Assembly: GCA_903844785.1 (NCBI GenBank)
Contig: CAIMVB010000276.1
Span: 1-9,122 of the forward strand
Direction: 5' to 3'
DNA: 9,122 nucleotides
Source of the DNA: an uncultured Rhodospirillales bacterium
GTDB lineage: Bacteria > Pseudomonadota > Alphaproteobacteria > Acetobacterales > Acetobacteraceae
The translations under genes were made by a program, and so were the position numbers. The notes under the pieces were generated by a model that was not told where the DNA came from, did no database searches, and saw nothing but the letters and a program-made list of their open reading frames with translations. Shown here one piece after another: positions 1 to 5,857 of this stretch. Position 1 is the stretch's first letter, and every line of letters begins with the position of its first letter.

Positions 1-1
1 A

Positions 2-406
2 TTCCAGGTGGAGCGTTATTCGCAAGTCATGCATATCGGTTCCGAAGTGCAGGGCCGCTTGCGCGCTGGGCTGGATGCGCTGGATGCCTATTGCGCGGGC
101 TTCCCCGCCGGCACGCTGACAGGGGCGCCAAAGATTCGCGCCATGGAAATCATCGAGGAATTGGAACCTTCCCGCCGTGGGCTTTATGCCGGCGGCGTAG
201 GCTATTTCGGCGCTGATGGAGGCATGGATACATGCATCGCGCTCCGCACCGCGCTGGTCAAGGACGGCGTGATGTATGTGCAGGCCGGCGCGGGTGTAGT
301 GGCCGATAGCGACCCCAAGGCGGAATATGAGGAAACGCGCCAAAAGGCGCGCGCCCTGTTCCGTGCTGCTGAAGAAGCGGTGCGCTTCGCGTCAGGCCGG
401 CGGTAG
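2..406 (+). CDS. trpE: Anthranilate synthase component I, C-terminal fragment
   Basis: This is the last 134 residues of a chorismate-binding enzyme; the 5' part lies outside the window. TrpE converts chorismate to anthranilate with ammonia supplied by a TrpG amidotransferase, the first step of tryptophan synthesis in the cytoplasm. The visible reading frame opens with [11 protein letters not shown], the conserved V-E-R-Y-S-x-V-M-H element, followed by [15 protein letters not shown], which forms part of the chorismate site, then [20 protein letters not shown] and the end [18 protein letters not shown] and KARAL. These are in the order and spacing of TrpE/PabB/MenF enzymes; the [16 protein letters not shown] ending favours TrpE over PabB. 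An internal GTG at base 8 is only part of the longer frame. The gene ends at TAG 404-406, nine bases before the next gene. No trpG or trpD follows, so the rest of the pathway lies elsewhere. Confidence 0.93.
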   Translation, partial: FQVERYSQVMHIGSEVQGRLRAGLDALDAYCAGFPAGTLTGAPKIRAMEIIEELEPSRRGLYAGGVGYFGADGGMDTCIALRTALVKDGVMYVQAGAGVVADSDPKAEYEETRQKARALFRAAEEAVRFASGRR

Positions 407-415
407 AAACCCTCC

Positions 416-1510
416 ATGGCGGAAGGCCCCGATATCACGCCAATCCTCAATCTGCTTGAGGATGCGCGTGATGCCGGGCGCTGCGCGGAAGCCGCGGCGG
501 CCTTGCGGGTGCTGTCCCAACTGCGCCCGGAAAACTTGCAAGTAAAGGCGGCCTTGGCGCGCGCGTTATTTGGCGCTGGCCTCTGGCAGGAAGCCTGGGA
601 CGCTTACGAAGTGCGCTTCGATTTGATGCCGGAGGTCTTCACCAAGGTCACGCGCCCCGGCCCGAATGGCCCGGAAGCCATGCCGATCTGGCGTGGCGGC
701 GCGCTGCCGGAATCGCTGCTGGTGATGGGCGAACAAGGGCTTGGCGATACCATCCAATTCGCGCGCTTCCTGCCCATGCTGCGCGCGCGCGGTGTACGCG
801 TGCATGCGGTGCTTGATCCGCGCGTGATGAAACTTCTGGCGCCGGTGCTGGAAGGAATTGATGCGCGCCCGGGCGGAGAGGCTGGGCGTATTCATGGCGT
901 GAAAGCCTGGCTGCCCTTGCTGAATTTGCCGCGCGCGCTTGGGCTGCGCCCGCAGTACTATCAAGGCCGTATCCCTTATCTGGCGGCGGAGCCCGAACGC
1001 GTGGCGCGCTGGCGCCAGCGCATTGGTGATCAGGGCTTTCGCATTGGCATTGTCTGGCAGGGCAATCCGAAAGCGCCGGTGGATCGAAACCGTTCTGTCC
1101 CGCTTGCGGTTTTTGCACCCATCGCGGCCTTGCGCGGCGCGCGGCTGTTCGCGCTGCAAAAGGGGCCAGGCGAGGATACCGAAGCCCCCTTCGCGCTCGA
1201 TCGCCTGGGGCCAGAGATGGATAATGGCCCGGATTGGTTTCTGGATACCGCCGCCGCAATCATGGCGCTTGATCTGGTTGTGACAGTGGATACCGCCGTG
1301 TTGCATCTGGCCGGTGCGCTGGGACGGCCAGCGCTGATGCTGACCCATGGGCGGAATTCAGATTGGCGCTGGCAGCAGGGGCGCGAAGACACTGTCTGGT
1401 ATCCTTCCGTCAAACTGGTGCGCTGCCCGGATGGCAATGCCGATTGGCAGGGTGCTGCGACGCGCGCGGCCTTTCTGATCCGCACGGGCAATCTGCCCCC
1501 CGCCGCATGA
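416..1510 (+). CDS. TPR protein with glycosyltransferase-9-like domain
   Basis: A 364-residue protein without a signal peptide. Residues about 8-72 form two TPR-like helical hairpins (for example RPENLQVKAALARALFGAG then WQEAWDAYE). From about residue 90 it follows the glycosyltransferase-9 (ADP-heptosyltransferase-like) fold: PIWRGG (90-95), LLVMGEQGLGDTIQFARFLP (101-120), the second-half entry GIVWQGNPK (211-219) with DRNRSVPL (223-230), and VTVDTAVLHLAGALG (289-303), then DWRWQQGREDTVWYP. This TPR plus GT9-like architecture is common in Alphaproteobacteria, generally with no assigned substrate. Transfer of a sugar to a surface polysaccharide or a protein is inferred from the fold only. The ATG at 416 lies nine bases after trpE and has no good Shine-Dalgarno sequence. 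The stop overlaps the next start as ATGA (1507-1510), so the two are probably translated together. The family assignment is strong and the substrate unknown. Confidence 0.88.
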   Translation: MAEGPDITPILNLLEDARDAGRCAEAAAALRVLSQLRPENLQVKAALARALFGAGLWQEAWDAYEVRFDLMPEVFTKVTRPGPNGPEAMPIWRGGALPESLLVMGEQGLGDTIQFARFLPMLRARGVRVHAVLDPRVMKLLAPVLEGIDARPGGEAGRIHGVKAWLPLLNLPRALGLRPQYYQGRIPYLAAEPERVARWRQRIGDQGFRIGIVWQGNPKAPVDRNRSVPLAVFAPIAALRGARLFALQKGPGEDTEAPFALDRLGPEMDNGPDWFLDTAAAIMALDLVVTVDTAVLHLAGALGRPALMLTHGRNSDWRWQQGREDTVWYPSVKLVRCPDGNADWQGAATRAAFLIRTGNLPPAA

Positions 1511-3906
1511 GGCGCCGCCACCCGCGCCGCCGTGGCTTTGGGTTTTGGGCGAAGCGCCTTGGCATTTTTCTGGCCGCAATCATTCTGCTGATCATTGGCG
1601 GTATTGCTGGCGCACTGTGGTGGAGCCTGCCCGCGCGAAATACTGAACTTGCACTTGCGGGGCTTGCCGCGCCGGTTGCCATCACGCTCGATAGCCACGG
1701 CATTCCGCATATCCAGGCCCAATCGGAAGAAGATGCCTGGGCGGCGCTTGGTTTTCTCCATGCGCGCGACCGGATGTTCCAGATGGAAATGATGCGCCGC
1801 GGTGCGCGCGGGCAAAGTGCTGCCATCGCGGGTAGTGCGGCACTCAGGCTTGATCGCTTCATGCGGCTATTGCGGTTGGAAGAACGGGCCACGGCGGATT
1901 TGGCTGTGCTGGACCCCGCAACCCGCGCGGCTTTGGAAGCCTATGCGCGCGGGGTGAATGGCTGGATCGCTTCGCGCGGGCGCTTTGCCGCGCCGGAATT
2001 TATTGCCCTTGGCGCGCCGGAACCCTGGCAGCCTGTGGATAGCCTGCTTTGGGGCAAGATCATGGGGCTATGGCTCGGCGGCAATTGGCGCATGGAATTG
2101 GAACGTGCGCGGCTGGCGGAACTGCTTTCACCGGAACAATTGGGCGATCTGTGGCCGGAGGATCTTTCCCCCGGCAGGCCCGATGAACCCTTGTTGCGCA
2201 GCGCCATAAAAGCCAGCGGCGCCTTGCGGGGAGAGGCTGTGAATGCCGATGCGCTCACCTCACTCGCCGCGCATCTGCCGCGTTTTCCGGAAGATGCGCC
2301 TTTGCCGGAAATTGCTTCCAATGCCTGGGTGGTGGGGGCAGGGCGGAGTGCCTCAGATGCGCCATTGCTGGCGGCCGATCCGCATCTTTCCCATAGCGCG
2401 CCCATACTTTGGTATCTCGCGCGCATTTCACTGCCAAACGGGCGCCTGCTGATGGGGGCCACCGCGCCCGGCGTGCCGGGGGTTGTGATTGGGCGGAATG
2501 AAAGCCTGGCTTGGGGTTTCACCACCACCCATGCGGATACGCAGGATATTGTGATCGAAAAACTGGGCGAAGGCGGGCGTTATGAAACGCCCGATGGCCC
2601 GCGCGATTTTACCTGGCATGAGGCTGAGATTGCGGTGCGTGGCGCGGCGCCGGTGGTGTTTCGCTTTCGCGAAACCCGCCACGGGCCAGTGCTATCCGAT
2701 CTTGATCCAAGCTTTCAGGGCACATCCGGCACGGTGCTGTCACTTGCCATGGCAAGCCTGGCGGAAGGCGAGACTTCCGCGCGCGGCTTGTTGCGCCTGA
2801 ATGGCGCGCGCGACATCAAGGAAGCCCGCGCGGCGGCTGAGGATATCACCAGCCCCGTGCAGAACCTCATGCTGGCGGATCGCGCCGGCGGGCTTGCCAT
2901 GTTGATTGTGGGCCGCGTGCCGCTGCGCCGTGGCGGGGATGGCGCCTTGCCGCGCCCGGGCTGGGATGGCGCGGCTGGCTGGGATGGGTTTCTGCCCTTT
3001 GCCGCCAAGCCGCATGTCGAAAACCCGGCAAGCGGTGTGATTGTGAATGCGAATAACCGCGTCGCAGCGGCGGAACACCCGGCCTTTCTCAGCCGGGATT
3101 GGCATGGCGATTGGCGATTTCGGCGCATTGGAGCGGGGCTGGCCGCGCAGGCACAACACGCACCCGCTGATTTTGCAGCCTTGCAGATGGACCGCTTCAG
3201 CATCTTCGCCGCTGAAACCTTGCCGGCATTTCGCGCGCTGGCACCGATGGAAGGTGCCGCGGGCCAAGCGCTGGCGCTGTTGCAAGCCTGGGATGGGGAA
3301 ATGGCGGCGGTGCGGCCAGAACCGCTGATTTTCCACGCAACGCTCCGCCGTTTTGGCGCCGCGCTGCTGGTGCAGGCGAAGCTGCCGCCAGATGCCTTTG
3401 CTCCTTCGCCGGAATTTCTGCGCCCGCTGCTGCAGGGCAGTGATGCGGCTATGCGCTGGTGCGGCGCGGAAGGCTGCGCGCCTATGCTTGCAGCGGCGCT
3501 GGCAGAATCGGTGGCGGCTTTGGCGCCTGATCATGGCCCTGATCCCCGCGCATGGCGCTGGGGGGCAGCGCATGTGGCGCAATTTGATCACGCCTTGCTG
3601 CGCTTCATCCCCTTCCTGCGGGATTGGCTGGGCTTGCGCGCCGCGCCGGGCGGGGATGGAGAAACCGTGGCACGCGCTGCCTTCCGGGGCGGTGGCTTCG
3701 CCGCTGTGCATGGCGCTGGGTTTCGCGGCGTGATGGATTTGGCCGCGCCGGATGGCGCCTATGCGGTGATCGCGACCGGCCAATCCGGCCACCCCTTCAG
3801 CCGGCATTGGGGGGATATGCTGCCCTTCTGGCGCGATGGCGCGCTTGTGCCCCTGGCCGCAGCACGAGAAGTGACGGGGCAGATCGCCCTGAAGCCCGCA
3901 CCATGA
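1507..3906 (+). CDS. Penicillin acylase family Ntn-hydrolase, membrane-anchored
   Basis: A 799-residue precursor of the penicillin/AHL acylase family (N-terminal nucleophile amidohydrolases cut autocatalytically into alpha and beta chains). The ATG at 1507 overlaps the preceding stop as ATGA and is preferred over the in-frame ATG 144 bases upstream, which lies inside the neighbouring gene. Basic residues 2-17 precede one hydrophobic helix (about 18-39), so the enzyme is likely anchored in the inner membrane facing the periplasm. Family marks include GIPHIQA and GFLHARDRMFQMEMMRRGARG in the alpha part, and SNAWVVG with Ser271 as the expected new N-terminus of the beta chain. Further marks are AADPHLSHSAPILWY, IGRNESLAWGFTTTHADTQD, VIVNANNRV (Asn514-517, containing the oxyanion-type Asn), WRFRRI (537-541) for the Arg that pairs with it, and the C-terminal ATGQSGHPFSRHWGDMLPFW. 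The normal order is complete, so it should be active. Substrate (beta-lactam, acyl-homoserine lactone or another N-acyl amide) cannot be read from the sequence. Confidence 0.92.
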   Translation: MRRRHPRRRGFGFWAKRLGIFLAAIILLIIGGIAGALWWSLPARNTELALAGLAAPVAITLDSHGIPHIQAQSEEDAWAALGFLHARDRMFQMEMMRRGARGQSAAIAGSAALRLDRFMRLLRLEERATADLAVLDPATRAALEAYARGVNGWIASRGRFAAPEFIALGAPEPWQPVDSLLWGKIMGLWLGGNWRMELERARLAELLSPEQLGDLWPEDLSPGRPDEPLLRSAIKASGALRGEAVNADALTSLAAHLPRFPEDAPLPEIASNAWVVGAGRSASDAPLLAADPHLSHSAPILWYLARISLPNGRLLMGATAPGVPGVVIGRNESLAWGFTTTHADTQDIVIEKLGEGGRYETPDGPRDFTWHEAEIAVRGAAPVVFRFRETRHGPVLSDLDPSFQGTSGTVLSLAMASLAEGETSARGLLRLNGARDIKEARAAAEDITSPVQNLMLADRAGGLAMLIVGRVPLRRGGDGALPRPGWDGAAGWDGFLPFAAKPHVENPASGVIVNANNRVAAAEHPAFLSRDWHGDWRFRRIGAGLAAQAQHAPADFAALQMDRFSIFAAETLPAFRALAPMEGAAGQALALLQAWDGEMAAVRPEPLIFHATLRRFGAALLVQAKLPPDAFAPSPEFLRPLLQGSDAAMRWCGAEGCAPMLAAALAESVAALAPDHGPDPRAWRWGAAHVAQFDHALLRFIPFLRDWLGLRAAPGGDGETVARAAFRGGGFAAVHGAGFRGVMDLAAPDGAYAVIATGQSGHPFSRHWGDMLPFWRDGALVPLAAAREVTGQIALKPAP

Positions 3907-3963
3907 AGCGCCCTTTTGCAAGGTGGTTGATTCCGGCGCGCGCTGGGGCGAAAATATAAGGGC
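3903..3963 (+). other. Short linker with an 18-codon frame between acylase and bpt
   Basis: The 57 bases between the acylase stop and bpt contain a possible mini-ORF. ATG 3903-3905 overlaps the acylase TGA as ATGA, reads MKRPFARWLIPARAGAKI, and ends at TAA 3957-3959, four bases before the bpt ATG. The segment also holds AAGGG (3958-3962), the only Shine-Dalgarno-like string before bpt, but it is too close to the ATG for normal spacing. An A/T run, AAAATATAA (3951-3959), could be a -10 element, with TTGATT (3927-3932) as a poor -35 at a spacing of 19 or more. Coupled re-initiation and a weak internal promoter are both possible. Nothing in the peptide looks like a known leader. Confidence 0.25.
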
Positions 3964-4731
3964 ATGCTGCATCGCCCACCCCGCCGACCGCAATTCTTCT
4001 ACACGACTGCGCCGCTGCCCTGCCCCTATTTGCCCGGCAGGACGGAGCGGAAGATTGTGACCGAGCTTTCAGGCACTGAAGCGGAAACGCTGCATGAACG
4101 GCTTTCGCGCGCTGGCTTTCGCCGCAGCCATAACATTGCCTATGCGCCGGTTTGCCCCGGCTGCCAGGCCTGTGTGCCGATCCGCGTCGTGAGTGAGGAT
4201 TTCACGCCAGACCGTACGCAGCGGCGCATCCTGCGCGCCAATGCGGATTTGAGCATTTCCGAAATGCCGGCCCGCGCCACGGCGGAACAATTCACGCTGT
4301 TCCAGCGCTACCAGAAAAATCGCCATGCTGATGGCGATATGGCCGCCATGGGCTATTATGATTACCGCGCGATGATCGAAGATACGCCGATCAGCACTGG
4401 CATTCTGGAATTCCGCGATGCGCGTGACAGGCTTGTGGGCGCCTGCCTGACGGATTGGCTGGCCGATGGGCTTTCCGCCGTTTATTCCTTTTTCGATACG
4501 GATGAGGATAAGCGTTCACTCGGCACCTTCGCCGTATTGTGGCTGATCGGGCGCGCGCGATCGCTTGGCCTGCCTTATGTCTATTTGGGTTACTGGGTGC
4601 CGGAAAGCCGCAAAATGGCTTACAAGGCGCGCTTCAAACCAAGTGAGATTTTAATGAGCGGTGCCTGGCATCGGCTTGGCGATGGCGCGCCTATTCAAGC
4701 CGCGCAGCGTGAAGTGGTGCGGGTAGGCTAA
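3964..4731 (+). CDS. bpt: Aspartate/glutamate leucyltransferase (N-end rule)
   Basis: A 255-residue protein of the bacterial Bpt/ATE family. Bpt moves leucine from leucyl-tRNA to proteins with N-terminal Asp or Glu, making them substrates for ClpS/ClpAP degradation in the cytoplasm. Conserved elements are QFFYTTAPLPCPYLPGR (10-26, with Cys20), GFRRSHNIAYAPVCPGCQAC (51-70; Cys64, Cys67 and Cys70), VPIRV, FQRYQKNRHADGDM in the middle, GACLTDWLADGLSAVYSFFD, and GYWVPESRKMAYKARFKP (209-226), which carries the K-M-x-Y-K element typical of the acyl-transferase half. Length matches the family (about 240-260). The ATG at 3964 is the only start before the first conserved block, because an in-frame stop lies at 3928-3930. 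The ribosome site is poor: AAGGG ends one base before the ATG. The gene ends at TAA 4729-4731, three bases from the stop of the opposing phage lysin gene. Confidence 0.95.
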   Translation: MLHRPPRRPQFFYTTAPLPCPYLPGRTERKIVTELSGTEAETLHERLSRAGFRRSHNIAYAPVCPGCQACVPIRVVSEDFTPDRTQRRILRANADLSISEMPARATAEQFTLFQRYQKNRHADGDMAAMGYYDYRAMIEDTPISTGILEFRDARDRLVGACLTDWLADGLSAVYSFFDTDEDKRSLGTFAVLWLIGRARSLGLPYVYLGYWVPESRKMAYKARFKPSEILMSGAWHRLGDGAPIQAAQREVVRVG

Positions 4732-4745
4732 GCGCTAAACCGCTT
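4730..4745. terminator. Weak inverted repeat at convergent gene ends
   Basis: AAGCG (4730-4734) pairs with CGCTT (4741-4745) across a six-base loop. The element spans the stop codons of bpt (plus) and the lysin gene (minus), where a bidirectional terminator would be expected. The stem is only five pairs and there is no T run on either side, so a strong intrinsic terminator is not supported. No better hairpin was seen at this junction. Confidence 0.2.
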
Positions 4746-5214
4746 CCGCCAGCACAAGATTTGGCCGCGCCGCACGCGGCGGCGGGGCGCTGATATCCTC
4801 GGCGCGGTAGAAGCAAAGCCCGCCGATTTCACGAATGCTGGCTTGCCCCACCGCCCAGGCGGGCAGATGCGCCGCATCATGCCACAGCGTCGCGCCGCCC
4901 GTTGGGTCGGGTAGCAGGCCGGAAGCGGCGCGTTGTGCAATGCGCCGGCAGATCGCAAAAGCCGCATCGCCGGGTGGAATGGCGCGCAAAGCGGCGTGAC
5001 GCGGATCGCGCCTGTTCCAGCAGGAAAACAGGAAGGGCGCGCGGCAGATGGCGGCGATATGGCGCGCATCGGGGTCGCGGCCTGCGCTTAGGCGGTTCAT
5101 CACCAGCGCGGCCAGGGCTTCAATGGCGCGCACGGGTTTATCGGCCGCTTCTGCCCAAAGCGTCATGGCCAGGATTTCAATATCAATCGCGCGCGGCGGG
5201 GGGAGTTTGGTCAT
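4735..5214 (-). CDS. SleB/Hydrolase_2-type cell wall hydrolase, likely phage lysin
   Basis: A 159-residue protein of the SleB-like cell wall hydrolase family (Hydrolase_2), enzymes that cut the glycan strand of peptidoglycan. Marks in order: ILAMTLWAEA (14-23) with Glu22 as the probable catalytic acid, ALAALVMNRL (33-42), the short block FSCWNRRDP (63-71), LLPDPTGGATLWHD (100-113) matching the family's DPTxGAxxxH block, and IGGLCFYR (130-137) matching its I-G-x-H/L-x-F-Y block. It is a bare catalytic domain with no signal peptide, membrane helix or cell-wall-binding domain. That fits a phage endolysin that needs a partner to cross the membrane. The ATG at 5214 overlaps the TGA of the upstream one-TM gene by four bases, so the two are probably a lysis pair. 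Related host enzymes exist; the phage neighbourhood is what favours the lysin reading. Confidence 0.82.
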   Translation of the reverse strand: MTKLPPPRAIDIEILAMTLWAEAADKPVRAIEALAALVMNRLSAGRDPDARHIAAICRAPFLFSCWNRRDPRHAALRAIPPGDAAFAICRRIAQRAASGLLPDPTGGATLWHDAAHLPAWAVGQASIREIGGLCFYRAEDISAPPPRAARPNLVLAEAV

Positions 5215-5546
5215 TCCCGTTCCTCCATCCGGCGCACGGCCTGTGCGGCAGCAATGCCGGTGCGTGAGACATCTTCAAGCTTCTCCTCGATTCGGATGAG
5301 GTGATCTGAAATTCTGCGGTCCAGATCGCGGATCAGCGAAAGCGGCACATAGGTGCGCGCCACTTCCAGCTTGAATTGCGCCAAATCTTCCCGCGTGCGG
5401 GTCAGCGCATCCGAATCACGTTCATCACCGCGTTGAATGCGTGCGTGCAATTCGCGCCGGAGGCCGTGGATCATCCAAAAAAGCGCGGCAACGACGGGCG
5501 CCTCTATGGCGGTGAACCACCATTGGGGGTCAATCTGCATAGACAT
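5211..5546 (-). CDS. Small one-TM coiled-coil protein, probable phage lysis partner
   Basis: A 111-residue protein with one hydrophobic segment near the N-terminus (about residues 10-28, WWFTAIEAPVVAALFWMIHG), followed by a long charged helix (about 30-108) with heptad-like hydrophobic spacing, for example DLDRRISDHLIRIEEKL. Small phage proteins with an N-terminal TM helix and the pattern FKLEVARTYVPLSLIRDLDR then R-I-E-x-K-L are frequent next to endolysin genes, where they are usually left as hypothetical or called holin- or spanin-like. I infer a lysis role from topology and from the four-base overlap with the lysin gene. No specific family name is claimed. ATG 5546 is used; ATG 5540 (residue 3) is possible, and AAGG 11 bases before 5546 mildly favours the longer form. 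It starts divergently from the plus-strand gene at 5636. Confidence 0.72.
   Translation of the reverse strand: MSMQIDPQWWFTAIEAPVVAALFWMIHGLRRELHARIQRGDERDSDALTRTREDLAQFKLEVARTYVPLSLIRDLDRRISDHLIRIEEKLEDVSRTGIAAAQAVRRMEERE
5215..5226 (-). promoter_or_regulatory. Shine-Dalgarno of the lysin gene inside the TM gene
   Basis: Read on the minus strand this is GGAGGAACGGGA directly before ATG 5214. GGAGG lies seven bases from the start codon, the best ribosome site in the window, and it sits within the last codons of the upstream gene. It fixes the lysin start and suggests a high and coupled translation rate. Confidence 0.65.
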
Positions 5547-5635
5547 GCTGCTTGGCCTTATGCTGAAAGCTTGAAGAAGCGGCGCGCCCTCCCCAGAAAA
5601 GGGGTGGCGAAACGCCGGAAAGGAAAGCCAGGCCC
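5547..5635. promoter_or_regulatory. Divergent intergenic space, candidate promoters
   Basis: These 89 bases separate the starts of the minus-strand TM gene and the plus-strand 73-residue gene, so promoters for both must lie here or further upstream. Visible structure: the GGCGCGCC palindrome (5581-5588), a hairpin CCCC-agaaaa-GGGG (5591-5604), a second hairpin GGCG-aaa-CGCC (5606-5616), and purine-rich GAAAGGAAAG before the plus-strand start. TTGAAG (5571-5576) resembles a -35 hexamer, but no convincing -10 follows at 16-18 bases. The hairpins could be operator or attenuator elements, or chance in GC-rich DNA. Confidence 0.3.
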
Positions 5636-5857
5636 ATGTGGAATGAGCCTTATCTGGAAACCTGCTGCCGTTCGGCTTTGCATCGGCTCACGCTGGTGGG
5701 CCCGCATGGCCGGCCCGAGGGGCTGAAGGATGGCCCCTGCCTGCTGCGCCTTTCTGGCATGGCATTGGCGCGGCAACGCGCAGATGGCCGGTTTGAAATC
5801 ACCGATGCGGGCCGCGCGCGCCATGCCTCCGAAATTCTGAAGCGGCCTGCCGCTTAA
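5636..5857 (+). CDS. Small unknown protein, winged-helix-like C-terminus
   Basis: A 73-residue protein, the only plus-strand gene in the phage part. I do not recognise a named family. The N-terminus MWNEPYLETCCRSALHRLTL is helix-like with a Cys-Cys pair. The second half, LRLSGMALARQRADGRFEIT then DAGRARHASEIL, has the helix, beta-wing (DGRFEIT), helix form seen in small winged-helix DNA-binding proteins, which makes a repressor-like or DNA-binding role possible but unproven. Its codon use looks like that of the neighbours, and the amino-acid pattern is protein-like, unlike the opposing frame, which reads as an Arg/Pro/Ala-rich shadow. AGGA at 5621-5624 is an acceptable, somewhat distant ribosome site. 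The stop TAA 5855-5857 overlaps the terminase stop on the other strand. It could be a phage moron with its own promoter or a host gene trapped by rearrangement. Confidence 0.6.
   Translation: MWNEPYLETCCRSALHRLTLVGPHGRPEGLKDGPCLLRLSGMALARQRADGRFEITDAGRARHASEILKRPAA

Noticed and set aside
566..1348. Minus-strand open frame (260 codons) opposite the GT9-like gene
   Set aside because: The product is His/Arg/Gln-rich and unstructured in pattern, while the plus strand carries clear GT9-like motifs.
1363..1506. N-terminal extension of the acylase from ATG 1363
   Set aside because: The added 48 residues lie within the GT9-like gene, and the protein from ATG 1507 begins with a normal basic-plus-TM N-terminus and an ATGA overlap.
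2740..3993. Long minus-strand open frame (417 codons) opposite the acylase
   Set aside because: Its translation is rich in Arg, Gln, His, Ala and Cys without any family motif and lies fully antisense to a well-supported enzyme; it is a high-GC shadow.
5571..5600. Sigma-70 promoter starting with TTGAAG
   Set aside because: There is no acceptable -10 hexamer 16-18 bases downstream.
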